Shown one piece after another: positions 17,729 to 26,249 of a stretch of 64,000 nt of DNA (within the stretch, counting starts at the first letter, position 1; each line of letters begins with the position of its first letter). The stretch is from CAZHRK01 sp964534555 (GTDB lineage: Bacteria > Babelota > Babeliae > Babelales > RVW-14). The translations under genes and the position numbers were made by a program. The notes below the pieces were generated by a model, which was given only the letters and a program-made list of their open reading frames with translations, did not search any database and was not told where the DNA came from. The stretch lies in NCBI GenBank assembly GCA_964534555.1, contig CAZHRK010000002.1, positions 62,001 to 126,000 on the forward strand. The letters run 5' to 3'.

Positions 17729-17961
17729 TTTTCCATTTTTTCAAGGTCTTGAAAGTCACGACCACCATGTTTCCACATAATTTTGGCAGCAAGCTTATAA
17801 TTTTTAGTTTGAATGATGTAATAAAGATCAGTTATAAGTTTGATACGGTAATCATAATCATTAGGATGTTTTATATCATTAATAATTTGATCAAGGAAAT
17901 CAAAGGATTCATTTTGATGAAAGCAGCATTCAAAAAAATTTTTAAAAACCTCTAAAATCAT
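17410..17961 (-). CDS. Hypothetical Cys-rich (zinc-ribbon-like) protein, tandem copy A
   Basis: 183 residues, no signal peptide. The N-terminal half (1-90) is helical and carries NYKLA and KFIKYLYDKF, also found in copy B. The C-terminal half has CVFCPFC (C105, C108, C111), C123 and CKRC (C140, C143), a layout suggesting a structural zinc site. The family and role are unknown to me. AAAGGT lies upstream of the ATG. Residues from about 80 to the stop are identical in copy B, down to the DNA, while residues 1-78 differ at many positions. Confidence 0.75.
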   Translation of the reverse strand: MILEVFKNFFECCFHQNESFDFLDQIINDIKHPNDYDYRIKLITDLYYIIQTKNYKLAAKIMWKHGGRDFQDLEKMEKFIKYLYDKFTDRPTDVVASDFMKKIRCVFCPFCTPDSEADGAYLCLIYKATIIENNQQIYLCKRCRSMWLSDSDLSPQAAKSYKLYMKELGLPNVLKELRDIDFL

Positions 17962-17974
17962 AACAACTGACCTT

Positions 17975-18357
17975 TTAAATTAAAAAATAAAAGCTATTAA
18001 AAAGGGTCGTGTAAATATCACGACCCTTTTTAATAGCGCTATAAAAAATCAATATCTCGAAGTTCCTTAAGCACGTTTGGCAGCCCAAGTTCTTTCATAT
18101 AAAGTTTATAACTTTTGGCGGCTTGAGGGCTGAGATCTGAGTCTGAAAGCCACATTGATCTGCATCTTTTGCACAAATAGATTTGCTGGTTGTTTTCAAT
18201 AATAGTTGCTTTATAGATAAGGCAAAGGTAAGCACCGTCTGCTTCACTATCTGGGGTGCAAAAAGGGCAAAAGACACATCTGATTTTTTTCATGAAATCA
18301 GATGCAACAACGTCAGTTGGTCGGTCGGTAAATTTATCATAAAGATACTTAATAAAT
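17975..18357. repeat. Perfect 383-bp direct repeat, copy B
   Basis: Second copy of 17346-17728, covering the terminator and the 3' part of the gene at 18039-18587. The sharp end of identity at 18357/18358 indicates recent duplication or gene conversion. Confidence 0.95.
17993..18037. terminator. Intrinsic terminator, copy B
   Basis: Exact copy of the 17364-17408 hairpin. On the minus strand it lies directly after copy B and before the start of copy A, so the two Cys-rich genes are probably transcribed separately. Confidence 0.88.
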
Positions 18358-18587
18358 CGTTCGACTTCATCAAGATTATCAAATTTTCTTTCGCCATATT
18401 TTCGAATAATTTTATCAGCAAGTTTGTAATTTTTAGTTTGAATGATGTGATAAAGATCAGTTATAATGAGGGTTCGATAGTCGTAATACTCATCTTTTTT
18501 AAAAAAATGAATAATATGGTCAAGGCAATCAAAACATTCATAACCATTAAAAGAAGTTTCAAAAAATCCCTTTAGTGTTTCTAGCAT
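18039..18587 (-). CDS. Hypothetical Cys-rich (zinc-ribbon-like) protein, tandem copy B
   Basis: 182 residues; paralogue of the gene at 17410. The N-terminal 78 residues share its pattern (FDCLDHII, NYKLADKI, RFIKYLY) but are clearly diverged. From there to the stop the protein is identical, including the six cysteines. AGGA sits eight bases before the ATG. Function unknown. A variable helical half on a fixed Cys-rich half could mean different partners for the two copies, but that is speculation. Confidence 0.75.
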   Translation of the reverse strand: MLETLKGFFETSFNGYECFDCLDHIIHFFKKDEYYDYRTLIITDLYHIIQTKNYKLADKIIRKYGERKFDNLDEVERFIKYLYDKFTDRPTDVVASDFMKKIRCVFCPFCTPDSEADGAYLCLIYKATIIENNQQIYLCKRCRSMWLSDSDLSPQAAKSYKLYMKELGLPNVLKELRDIDFL

Positions 18588-18633
18588 GAGCTGGATCCTA
18601 TTATTTGCAAATTAATATGATTTGATATTAGCA

Positions 18634-20571
18634 TTAAGCACCAGTTGGAAAAGCTGTTAAAATTATAAAACCCAAATTATTTGATTTTGATGGAGCTAAA
18701 ATAATTCGTGATTTTGTTAATTCAACAGAGGAATTTTTCCCTTTTTTGATTCCTCTGCCAATTAAGTAATTGTGCTGAACTTCAAACATTTTTTCAGTTG
18801 TTGGATTTGTCTCAAGCCATGTAGCGATTTCTCTTGCATTATTTCGTAAGTTTTCTTTGACGCAGCTAATCGCGGTATATTTATCTGGAAAGGTTGAAGA
18901 GGCATTTATATTTTTTGCTTTTGACAAACGCTGCAGTAATTCGTTATTGGTTATGCTAACGTGTCTTGAAAGCGTGTGCCCGCCAGCTGCCTCCATGGTG
19001 TCTAAAATATCATCGCTAATACGGCGAATCTGATCAATCTTTTTCTTAATAAATTCAGCACTTTTAAGTGAGGCAAATTCAGCTGCTAGCGCTTTTGAGT
19101 CATGAAAAGATTTTGGTGAGATTTTGAATGCACCAATCTCACCAACAGGCGTGGGAATAATTTGTTCCTGTGCGACTGAGATAACGTTAGCAATTGCCTT
19201 TTTGCCATGCTCAAGTCCGACACGAGCAATAGTAGCTGCTTCGCTCAGGGTTTCTTTGATCGGCGTAGCGAGGCGAGAGATTGAAGACGAACTTTTTTGT
19301 AGTGCGCTTATTAATTTTTCTTGTGCTTTGATAGCATTAATAACTGGCTGAGTCTGATTAATAAGTGAACTTGCTCGTGTAGAAATAAGCTGCTCAATAA
19401 CAAGAGCAATACAATCCTCAGGATTATTTGTAATATAGTGAGAAATTTTTGAGCAAGCTGAACGTGCCTTAGCAAGAAATTGAGGCTGATCAGTGGTAGC
19501 AAGAACAAGGGCTTGATATAGAGCTTTGCCAAGCGAGGCTCCTGCCTGGAGTAGTGGTTTTGCAACATCATCAATAGGATGTGTTGCGAGAGATTTAAGA
19601 AAAGTAACATTGTGATCAAAGGTATTAATAATACCTTGCTTAACACCCGTAGCTATAACATGTGAAGCTTTGGTCAGATGGTAACAAAAATCAGATAGAT
19701 GAAAAGCAACTTCTGGGCTTGAGTGGGTTTTAGCAAGGGCTGTAAAATAATATACAACAGGGGCAATAGTCTGAACAGGCTGGAAGTCTGGTAGTTCATT
19801 TTGTAATGTTTTCATCAAACAGCGGGTTTGAGAAAGCTCCTGGTGTAGCTGTAGATCAAGAGCAGTGCCATAATAATTACTGAAAACATCAGCATGAGGA
19901 ATGTGGGGGGCGTTTATGGTCACATATTGTGCATAATCAAAAGGCGTTTGATCAAGAGCATAAGCTTTAAGTGCATTTTTACGCTGTGCATATCGGATAG
20001 TAATAACTTTATCATGAAACGTGTAAGCAGATGCAATTTCTGTCTGAAGCTCTTGCAATACACCGTCCGCAGAAAGAGAGAGGCGAGGAAGTGTTGCTTG
20101 GTGAGCGCGCTTTTCTTTAATTAGTTTTGCCTCATCGTGCACAAAATCATAAAAAGAATTTTTGATCTTGCCGGGGCGAAATTTATAACTAAAACCATCA
20201 ACAATAAAGTTTTTATTATTGCCAATCCAGTTGCTTAACCAGAGCATGAATTCATCATAACAATCAAGCTTTCTAAGGTCATCCCGAATCTCTTCATAAG
20301 CAAGAATACGTAGGTCCAGCAGAGCATTTGTTAATCCTTCAGGGGTTTTGTTAAAAATACGCTGTCGCTCTTGATAAGAGATTTGTGGGCAGTCTTTTTT
20401 TGATGACTCATAATAAAGCGTGAGTTGCGGTATTCGATCTGATTTATAGGGTGTATGAGAAGACCTTGCTCTTTCAAAAGTTAGCGGAAGGTAACAACCA
20501 TTAGCATGTGCGTTGAAGACGCATGCTATGATAAAAGTAAGCGCACGGCAAAACGATAAAAAGCGAGCCAT
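18634..20571 (-). CDS. Large secreted protein of unknown function
   Basis: 645 residues from ATG 20571, chosen because AAAAAGGA lies just upstream; an in-frame ATG 18 bases earlier lacks this. Residues 1-25 form a signal peptide (basic start, ALTFIIACVF core, then AHANG), so the protein should leave the cytoplasm. The rest is mostly predicted helical, with Ala/Lys/Gln-rich stretches in the second half (about 380-560) and a basic C-terminal end. I see no catalytic motif and recognise no family. Given the host-associated character of the genome, an exported host-facing protein is possible but unproven. Confidence 0.65.
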   Translation of the reverse strand: MARFLSFCRALTFIIACVFNAHANGCYLPLTFERARSSHTPYKSDRIPQLTLYYESSKKDCPQISYQERQRIFNKTPEGLTNALLDLRILAYEEIRDDLRKLDCYDEFMLWLSNWIGNNKNFIVDGFSYKFRPGKIKNSFYDFVHDEAKLIKEKRAHQATLPRLSLSADGVLQELQTEIASAYTFHDKVITIRYAQRKNALKAYALDQTPFDYAQYVTINAPHIPHADVFSNYYGTALDLQLHQELSQTRCLMKTLQNELPDFQPVQTIAPVVYYFTALAKTHSSPEVAFHLSDFCYHLTKASHVIATGVKQGIINTFDHNVTFLKSLATHPIDDVAKPLLQAGASLGKALYQALVLATTDQPQFLAKARSACSKISHYITNNPEDCIALVIEQLISTRASSLINQTQPVINAIKAQEKLISALQKSSSSISRLATPIKETLSEAATIARVGLEHGKKAIANVISVAQEQIIPTPVGEIGAFKISPKSFHDSKALAAEFASLKSAEFIKKKIDQIRRISDDILDTMEAAGGHTLSRHVSITNNELLQRLSKAKNINASSTFPDKYTAISCVKENLRNNAREIATWLETNPTTEKMFEVQHNYLIGRGIKKGKNSSVELTKSRIILAPSKSNNLGFIILTAFPTGA

Positions 20572-20698
20572 GAAGAATCCTTTTTGCATGGCCAGAGTTT
20601 ATCTAGTTTTTTATTTCACTCAATAATTTTTATGCCCATTCCTGATACTTTTTAATTAATAAATGTTTTTTAATAGAACTATTTTAATTTAGAACCTG

Positions 20699-20707
20699 TG
20701 TTATGCT
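20699..20707 (+). promoter_or_regulatory. Extended -10 box upstream of the coiled-coil pair
   Basis: TGTTATGCT, identical to the box before galE at 3134-3142. It lies about 84 bases before the ATG at 20791. No convincing -35 is visible, as expected for extended -10 promoters. Confidence 0.45.
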
Positions 20708-20790
20708 CCGCCAGAAATCTATCGAAAGTCTTGGCTTTTAAATAGTTAGTAAACCACTATGAAATTAGGGGTTTTTCTAAAGGGGTATCT

Positions 20791-22026
20791 ATGAAGTATT
20801 ACCTGTTTTTGTGCAGCTTGATCAATCTTGCTTTACCAGTATTTTTAAACGCGCAAGCAGCAGATGCTTTTTCACCTGTAGCTGACCAGCAGATGCTTAC
20901 AGAGGCTCTTGAAAAAGAGCTTGTTGATTTGCGCATTAATCTTGATCAAAAATTACCGGGCTATAGGGCAAAAGTTTTTTCATGCCTTGCGCAGAATTAT
21001 GGACTGCAGCCATCTGACAGCGAAGACTCTATTATGAGAGAAGCTCTTCGGCTTGAGGGCCTTACGGTACAACATCACATCCAGCGGCTTTTAACGCTCC
21101 AAAAAATATATGCTTTTTGCTTAGAAACAGGCGTGCCTGGTATGCGCTCTCTTGAGCAGCATGATGCTGTGATTCCTGCGCTACTGAAAATAATAGCAGT
21201 ATCAGCTAGAGATTTTGCCGATTCTGACACGACTATACAACGCTCAACTCGTTGGCCTTTTTACGTAAAACTAGGCGTGGCTTTTTCTTTTGCTCTTGCT
21301 TTATCTATGTTTGGGTTAAAACGGCTGCTAGGGGGAAGCGCAGGTGCGCCAGATGTCTCAGTACGGCATGTACAAGAAAAGCATCAACTAGCAACAGCTG
21401 TTAGTAAGTTACAACAAGATGTCGAAACGCTTGAGAAAAAATGTACCGAGATTGCTCAGCGTCAAGAAGACGATACTCAGGTTATTAATAAAAAAATTGA
21501 TGCGCTCGCTCAACAGGTATTAGATGAAAATGAAACGCTTCTTAAATCCGTATCAGATCGAATTTCATCAAGCGAAGGACTCACGCGTATGATGCTGCAT
21601 CGTGAGCTTCCTCAGATTATAGATAGAGCAGTCGCGCAACAAATTGAACTGATGACCAAAAGGTTAGAAAGACCATTAGCCAGTTATTACGATGACGATG
21701 CTCGCATGCGCGAAATGCGGAGTTCTCGATTTAATGAGTCACTCTCAAAGCAGGCAGAGCTCTTTGTTCGGTTAACAGAAGCCTGTACGCGTGTTATTCC
21801 GCCTGTTGCACAGTCATATTATTCGTATTGCGCAGCAGAAAAAAATTCACAGCTATTATTAGCGGAGTATCGGCGCAGAAGCGAGTGTGAGTGTAAGGCA
21901 GATAGAAAAGCTAAGCAAACAGACGAATTAAGGACTCTGACGTTTCCTGATGTCCCAACTCATTCAGTTACGCCAGCGCCTGGCCTAACTGAGCTTGAAA
22001 AACGACTTGAAGCTTTAAGGAGCTAG
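20791..22026 (+). CDS. Hypothetical signal-peptide, membrane-helix, coiled-coil protein 1
   Basis: 411 residues. A signal peptide (about 1-23, ending NAQAA), an extracytoplasmic region of about 130 residues, one membrane helix (about 157-177, FYVKLGVAFSFALALSMFG), then a long charged region. Residues about 195-260 have coiled-coil spacing (KLQQDVETLEKKCTEIAQ and following). The C-terminus is Arg/Lys/Glu-rich. Family not recognised. AAAGGGG lies upstream. The next gene has the same order of segments and starts 5 bases after this stop, so the two probably form a co-expressed envelope pair. Confidence 0.7.
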   Translation: MKYYLFLCSLINLALPVFLNAQAADAFSPVADQQMLTEALEKELVDLRINLDQKLPGYRAKVFSCLAQNYGLQPSDSEDSIMREALRLEGLTVQHHIQRLLTLQKIYAFCLETGVPGMRSLEQHDAVIPALLKIIAVSARDFADSDTTIQRSTRWPFYVKLGVAFSFALALSMFGLKRLLGGSAGAPDVSVRHVQEKHQLATAVSKLQQDVETLEKKCTEIAQRQEDDTQVINKKIDALAQQVLDENETLLKSVSDRISSSEGLTRMMLHRELPQIIDRAVAQQIELMTKRLERPLASYYDDDARMREMRSSRFNESLSKQAELFVRLTEACTRVIPPVAQSYYSYCAAEKNSQLLLAEYRRRSECECKADRKAKQTDELRTLTFPDVPTHSVTPAPGLTELEKRLEALRS

Positions 22027-22030
22027 GAGT

Positions 22031-23017
22031 ATGCAGCTAACAAAGGTAATTGCTTTGGTATTGTTTTTGATAGATATGACTTCTTGTGCGCAAAATACGT
22101 CCTCTGAATCTACATACTCATATAAAAATTTAATTGCGCAGCAAGCTGCATCATTAGAAACATATCCCTCTGAATTTTTAAAAAAAAGCTTTTATCCTAC
22201 GGCATCAAATGATGCAGAAGCCCTCCGTGCGGCAGTTGTATCATTTGGGATTGATAATCCTGATGCCCAGAGTATTGCCGCGCTTGAGCTTGCCATCTAC
22301 CGTGAGGTATATGAGTATGTGCGGTCTCATAATCATGAGGATGGTATTAATACAGCTCACATTGATCTGCTTATTAATCGACTCATAATAAAGAATGTAC
22401 AAGGATTTCTTTCTAGCGGTCTACATACATCAGTCCCGCAGCCTGCTTATTCTAATGGCGTTATTTTTTCTACGATAATTGCCACATTAGCGCTGATTAC
22501 GGCATGCGCCACCCTGTATTTCAGACACCCATCTAATAACAATGACTCAGAACGGATTAATATACTTACGTCAGATATTGCAGCAATGCATCAGCAGCAG
22601 GCTGCGTGTGCGCGCTCTGTATGTACGATTGCTGAAAAATTGAATGAAACTCAGCCATTAGTTGAAAAGCTTGTTGCCGGACAAGCACTCCTTAAGAAGG
22701 TTTGTGACCAGCTTGATCAAGAGAGTCAGGCGCATGCTACAACGCTTCAGAACTATAAAAAAAACTATCTAAGCTATGCTGAACATGCCCAAGAGACATC
22801 GGTTATGCTCAGCGCTTTACGCGGAACTATTTCTGACTTATACGCGAAGCTGGGAGCTGCTGAAAATCGCCTTGAACGACTTGATGTCAGGGGATCTGAA
22901 CTACGATACTCTGGCGAAAGCAGGCAAACCCAAGACTCTCTATCCTCAATTGTAGGCGCGCTTGCATCAGTAGCAGCTGCACCCTTAACGCCACTCCGCC
23001 CCGGGCTTTTTAGATAA
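22031..23017 (+). CDS. Hypothetical signal-peptide, membrane-helix, coiled-coil protein 2
   Basis: 328 residues. The N-terminus (1-18) is hydrophobic and ends MTSC, an imperfect lipobox, so it is either a lipoprotein or has a cleaved signal. A region of about 125 residues precedes a membrane helix (about 144-163, FSTIIATLALITACATLYF). A helical coiled-coil-like tail follows (about 170-290). It mirrors the architecture of the preceding gene without obvious sequence identity. AGGAG is unusually close to the ATG (one base), so a later start at the Met before TSC cannot be excluded. Function unknown. Confidence 0.68.
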   Translation: MQLTKVIALVLFLIDMTSCAQNTSSESTYSYKNLIAQQAASLETYPSEFLKKSFYPTASNDAEALRAAVVSFGIDNPDAQSIAALELAIYREVYEYVRSHNHEDGINTAHIDLLINRLIIKNVQGFLSSGLHTSVPQPAYSNGVIFSTIIATLALITACATLYFRHPSNNNDSERINILTSDIAAMHQQQAACARSVCTIAEKLNETQPLVEKLVAGQALLKKVCDQLDQESQAHATTLQNYKKNYLSYAEHAQETSVMLSALRGTISDLYAKLGAAENRLERLDVRGSELRYSGESRQTQDSLSSIVGALASVAAAPLTPLRPGLFR

Positions 23018-23177
23018 AAAGAGTTATTTTATTAGTTAAAAAGATAAAAAAAATTTGTTTTTTTAATAAAAATGACGCTTTTATTAAAATTAAAAAATAT
23101 CTTTTAAACCAGCGTAAACACGCTTAAAACACCCATTTATTAATTTCAAATAGAAATCTTTATTTATTTATACGATC

Positions 23178-23186
23178 TGCTAAGAT
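23178..23186 (+). promoter_or_regulatory. Extended -10 box upstream of the prenyltransferase
   Basis: TGCTAAGAT, 46 bases before the ATG at 23233, in an otherwise A/T-only spacer. It fits the TGn-TATgcT pattern seen elsewhere in the window. No clear -35. Confidence 0.4.
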
Positions 23187-23232
23187 AGTCACTAGGGATA
23201 CTTAAAAAAGCTTTTTATAATGGGTGGGTTCG

Positions 23233-24006
23233 ATGTCTTTACAAAAAAATTATGTGCCAGCGCAGCACGATATCTACGCTGAAAAAAAAGAGATCATTAG
23301 ACAGCTAGTTCAAACAAATCGCTTGAAGCATATAGTTGTTGTTCCAGATGGACATCGTCGCTGGGCAAAAATACATAATATGAATGTTGCTGACGCCTAT
23401 TCAATAGGTGCCCAGAAGCTTGTTGATTTTGTTAAACAGTTATGCGAGCTTAATATTCAGACTGTTTCTATTAGCTGGCTTTCAACAGAAACTTTTAATC
23501 GTGATCCTCTTGAAGTTGCTCAGCTTCTTAAAATTACTGCAGATATTATTCTAAAAACAATCGAAAAAATCTGTATCTCAGAAAACTATAGATTCCTCCA
23601 GATTGGCAGACGAGATAGGCAAACTCCTGAGATCTCACAACTAATAGAAAGATTAGAGCAGCTTAATCTAGCAAGTGATAAGTACATCGTGTTTGGATTC
23701 GATTATGGTGCAACTGATGAAATTAACAGAGCTGCAAAAAAATGTTTAAGTACAATCACTGAAAAAGATATCAAAAATAGTAATTTTGATATCACTAAAT
23801 TTCTTGATACTGCTTCCTTGCCAGTACAAAATCCAGATTTGTTTATTAGATTTGGTGGTGTTAAAAGAATTTCAGGATTTCTTTCTCTACAGTCGGCTTA
23901 TGCGGAGTTTTCTTTTCCTAGTAAGCTTTTCCTTGATAGCACATTTGATGATATTATTGATTCTATCATTGGCTTTTCAAAGGCACATCGACGATTTGGT
24001 GTGTAG
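23233..24006 (+). CDS. uppS: Isoprenyl (cis-prenyl) transferase, UppS family
   Basis: Extends farnesyl diphosphate with isopentenyl units in cis, normally giving undecaprenyl diphosphate, the carrier for peptidoglycan and glycan. 257 residues, as expected. The catalytic loop is PDGHRRWAK (D39); most bacterial enzymes have DGNxRWA, so Asn is replaced by His41. SWLSTETFNR, IQIGRRDR-like, DLFIRFGG, SAYAEFSF and a final RRFG block are all in place. I chose ATG 23233 over an in-frame GTG nine bases earlier; GGGTGGG lies upstream. The altered loop leaves product length open. It ends flush against the convergent pseudophosphatase gene. Confidence 0.88.
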   Translation: MSLQKNYVPAQHDIYAEKKEIIRQLVQTNRLKHIVVVPDGHRRWAKIHNMNVADAYSIGAQKLVDFVKQLCELNIQTVSISWLSTETFNRDPLEVAQLLKITADIILKTIEKICISENYRFLQIGRRDRQTPEISQLIERLEQLNLASDKYIVFGFDYGATDEINRAAKKCLSTITEKDIKNSNFDITKFLDTASLPVQNPDLFIRFGGVKRISGFLSLQSAYAEFSFPSKLFLDSTFDDIIDSIIGFSKAHRRFGV

Positions 24007-25140
24007 TTAGCTTTCTAGATTAAATGTATCAGAAGAAAAATCTTTCTTAGGTGAGTAGATATCACGACTTAAAAGTGTTATCTCCCATTTGTTTGATTCG
24101 TTATTGTAATCTATCATGCTAAATGAATCATAATAAAATCCTAAGCCTGTGCGTGCAGACCAGTTTGAGCTAGAAAAAACAGCCCACTGGCAAGCTCCTT
24201 TTATTTTTTGCATTTGCCATAAGCCTTTTGAGAGCTCAAAATCATCTCTATTTTTTACTGATTTAATAATTACATTTGGTGTAAATACGTCATCTGACTT
24301 TTCATCGTCCTCAAAGAAATAATTAGCATTTTTTCCTATGTTGATGCTTGAGCTTAAGTCATCTTTGATTGCTTGATTTTCAAGTCTGGCAAAAAATTCA
24401 ATGAAAAAATTATCCATGTAATTAAAAAGCAAAACAACTGGAAGCGATCTGAAAAAATAGTCAGTATTCGTTACAATTTCTGGGGCTTCTTTTATTGAAT
24501 TTGCAATAACTTCATCATAGAAAAGGTGGTTTTCATCGCAGCCAAACTCTTCTGATCTTCCTTTCAGATAGATTACGTTGTTGTTATTTTCTTTCATGAG
24601 TTTGAGAATTACCATTAATGTTTCACTCATGAACGGAGACCTGTTTATAGCATCTCCAACAAAAACTATAAAAGTGTTTGGTTTCAGTTTTAGGTTATCG
24701 TTTATAATATTTTTTTCTTTGAGTAATTCCAATCGTCTACAAAGCGAGTGGAAGGTTCCTTGTATACCACCAAAAACAATAATCTTGCTTTCGTTGTTTA
24801 TTGGAAGCTGAATACCATAGTTTTTATTGTAAAAAACAGCGTTTTTTTTGATAGCCTCTTTTAATTTAGTATTAAGATCGGTTGCGCTTATGACACCTTT
24901 TACGTTTTTGCCAAATATATTTTTTGCATATTTTTCTTCATAGTAGTCTCTATACCTTGGAAATAAGGCGTCCTTCTCGCTTGGTTCAATAAACTCATCG
25001 AGTTCTTTTGTTATATTTATAAAGTCATTTAGTGTTTCAAATGATGTATTTTTTTGCGAAAAATAAAGGAATCCTAGACAGGATGTTAAGATAACGCCAA
25101 TTGTAATAGGGATATATTTTTTTACTAAAGAATAATCCAT
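24007..25140 (-). CDS. Membrane-anchored PPP-family phosphatase-like protein with lost metal ligands
   Basis: 377 residues. Helix at about 10-28, then a domain of about 345 residues, probably outside the cytoplasm. The fold markers of PPP metallophosphatases appear in order but altered: GDxHG becomes GGIQG (124-128), GDxxDRG becomes GDAINRS (162-168), GNHE becomes GRSE (194-197), LPVVLLF follows, and the late FSAPNY motif becomes FSSSNW (322-327). Of the metal-binding positions only the second Asp (D163) survives, so phosphatase activity is unlikely. It overlaps the channel gene by 16 bases, so the two should be translated together. A binding or scaffold role for the channel system is inference. 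Confidence 0.7.
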   Translation of the reverse strand: MDYSLVKKYIPITIGVILTSCLGFLYFSQKNTSFETLNDFINITKELDEFIEPSEKDALFPRYRDYYEEKYAKNIFGKNVKGVISATDLNTKLKEAIKKNAVFYNKNYGIQLPINNESKIIVFGGIQGTFHSLCRRLELLKEKNIINDNLKLKPNTFIVFVGDAINRSPFMSETLMVILKLMKENNNNVIYLKGRSEEFGCDENHLFYDEVIANSIKEAPEIVTNTDYFFRSLPVVLLFNYMDNFFIEFFARLENQAIKDDLSSSINIGKNANYFFEDDEKSDDVFTPNVIIKSVKNRDDFELSKGLWQMQKIKGACQWAVFSSSNWSARTGLGFYYDSFSMIDYNNESNKWEITLLSRDIYSPKKDFSSDTFNLES

Positions 25141-26249
25141 GTTACCCCAACAACGAGAATAAGAAGTGATGCAAAATAAACAACAGAGTTTACGCGCTCA
25201 GTAATTTTTGGAACCCAAAAATCTGTGTCAGGTTCTGCTTGTTCTGATTTTTTTACGCGCTCTCTATCCATAAGAAACATGTAATGTCTCAGCAGTACAA
25301 TTTGAAAAAGTAATATGAAAAATGACAGCACAAGGAAAAACAAAAATATTTTATCGCTGAGGGTAAAGTATGAAACAGCAGGGCTCATTTGTTGGATAAC
25401 AAAGCGGTAACCAAGTATTGCTGTTACTGCAGTTAGAGCAAGTGTTGTTTTACCTTGATAACTATTAAAACTCATTAGAAAGGTAAACAGAGAAAAGAAA
25501 ACTGCAGCAAATAAAGGTATAAAAATAATTAATATTTTATTAATCCCATCTTTTCTTAGCCCCATAATAAACGCTGCTTTGGGTGTTTGAACAATTCGAC
25601 TAGGGTTTGCTTTGTCGTATTGTAGTTCAAAAAAACCTGTGTAGTGCTGCAGCTCTTGAATTTTCCAATTTGATACGAAAACATGATCTGAGATTTTGAA
25701 GGAGGCAAGTCTTGGCTCTTCATTAAAATGAATCTCATCGATGTTAACATGATTATTTAATAGGACGATCGATAAGCGGTGATCTTCTAATGGGTATCGA
25801 TGAAAATCAAGGCTCGTTTTTAACTCAAAAATTATGTCATATCGGACTGATATTTTCCCATCAATAAATGATATTAAGGGCTCTGATTTTGATATGATTC
25901 TTCCATTATCAACAGTAAATTTACCGATTGTGTCTATCATTATTTCATCTTTTGCAAATTCAAACCAAACGAGCGCATCAATAATGAAATTATTATGTGC
26001 AAGATCAAACGTCGGGAAGTTTTTGATCATAAGTCCTATTCTGACATCTGATGAGAAGCTTCTTGCTCGCTTCAAAATATCTATATTAATTGATTTAAGC
26101 TGGGGAATCGGGTCCTCAGTTCTAAAGTCTTTTAGGACAAACCAGAAGATCCAGATGATATAAAAAAAGCTTAAAATAAACGCTATAAATCTAACACGTA
26201 CGTTAAGCAAAAAAACGAAGAAATCAAATGACTTGTTCTTTTGTAGCAT
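25125..26249 (-). CDS. Pentameric ligand-gated ion channel homologue (prokaryotic Cys-loop-type receptor)
   Basis: 374 residues. An N-terminal helix (21-39) acts as signal or anchor. A beta-rich extracellular domain (about 45-232) contains SLDFHRYPLEDHRLSI at 146-161, which matches the conserved loop and following strand of GLIC-type channels, and VFVSNWKI at 190-197, which matches the conserved Trp strand. Four C-terminal helices follow: M1 237-259 with Pro245, M2 268-288, M3 297-322, and M4 354-374 after a charged loop. The cysteines of animal Cys-loop receptors are absent, as in other prokaryotic members. Expected in the inner membrane, ligand side to the periplasm. Ligand and ion are unknown. 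It overlaps both operon neighbours. Confidence 0.85.
   Translation of the reverse strand: MLQKNKSFDFFVFLLNVRVRFIAFILSFFYIIWIFWFVLKDFRTEDPIPQLKSINIDILKRARSFSSDVRIGLMIKNFPTFDLAHNNFIIDALVWFEFAKDEIMIDTIGKFTVDNGRIISKSEPLISFIDGKISVRYDIIFELKTSLDFHRYPLEDHRLSIVLLNNHVNIDEIHFNEEPRLASFKISDHVFVSNWKIQELQHYTGFFELQYDKANPSRIVQTPKAAFIMGLRKDGINKILIIFIPLFAAVFFSLFTFLMSFNSYQGKTTLALTAVTAILGYRFVIQQMSPAVSYFTLSDKIFLFFLVLSFFILLFQIVLLRHYMFLMDRERVKKSEQAEPDTDFWVPKITERVNSVVYFASLLILVVGVTWIIL

Noticed and set aside
17554..17955. Plus-strand open frames opposite the two Cys-rich genes (also 18183-18575)
   Set aside because: Antisense shadows. The Cys motifs and the conserved spacing belong to the minus-strand frames.
17346..18357. 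Repeat pair considered as a CRISPR or insertion-sequence remnant
   Set aside because: Only two long copies, each part of a gene; there are no terminal inverted repeats, transposase or spacer array.
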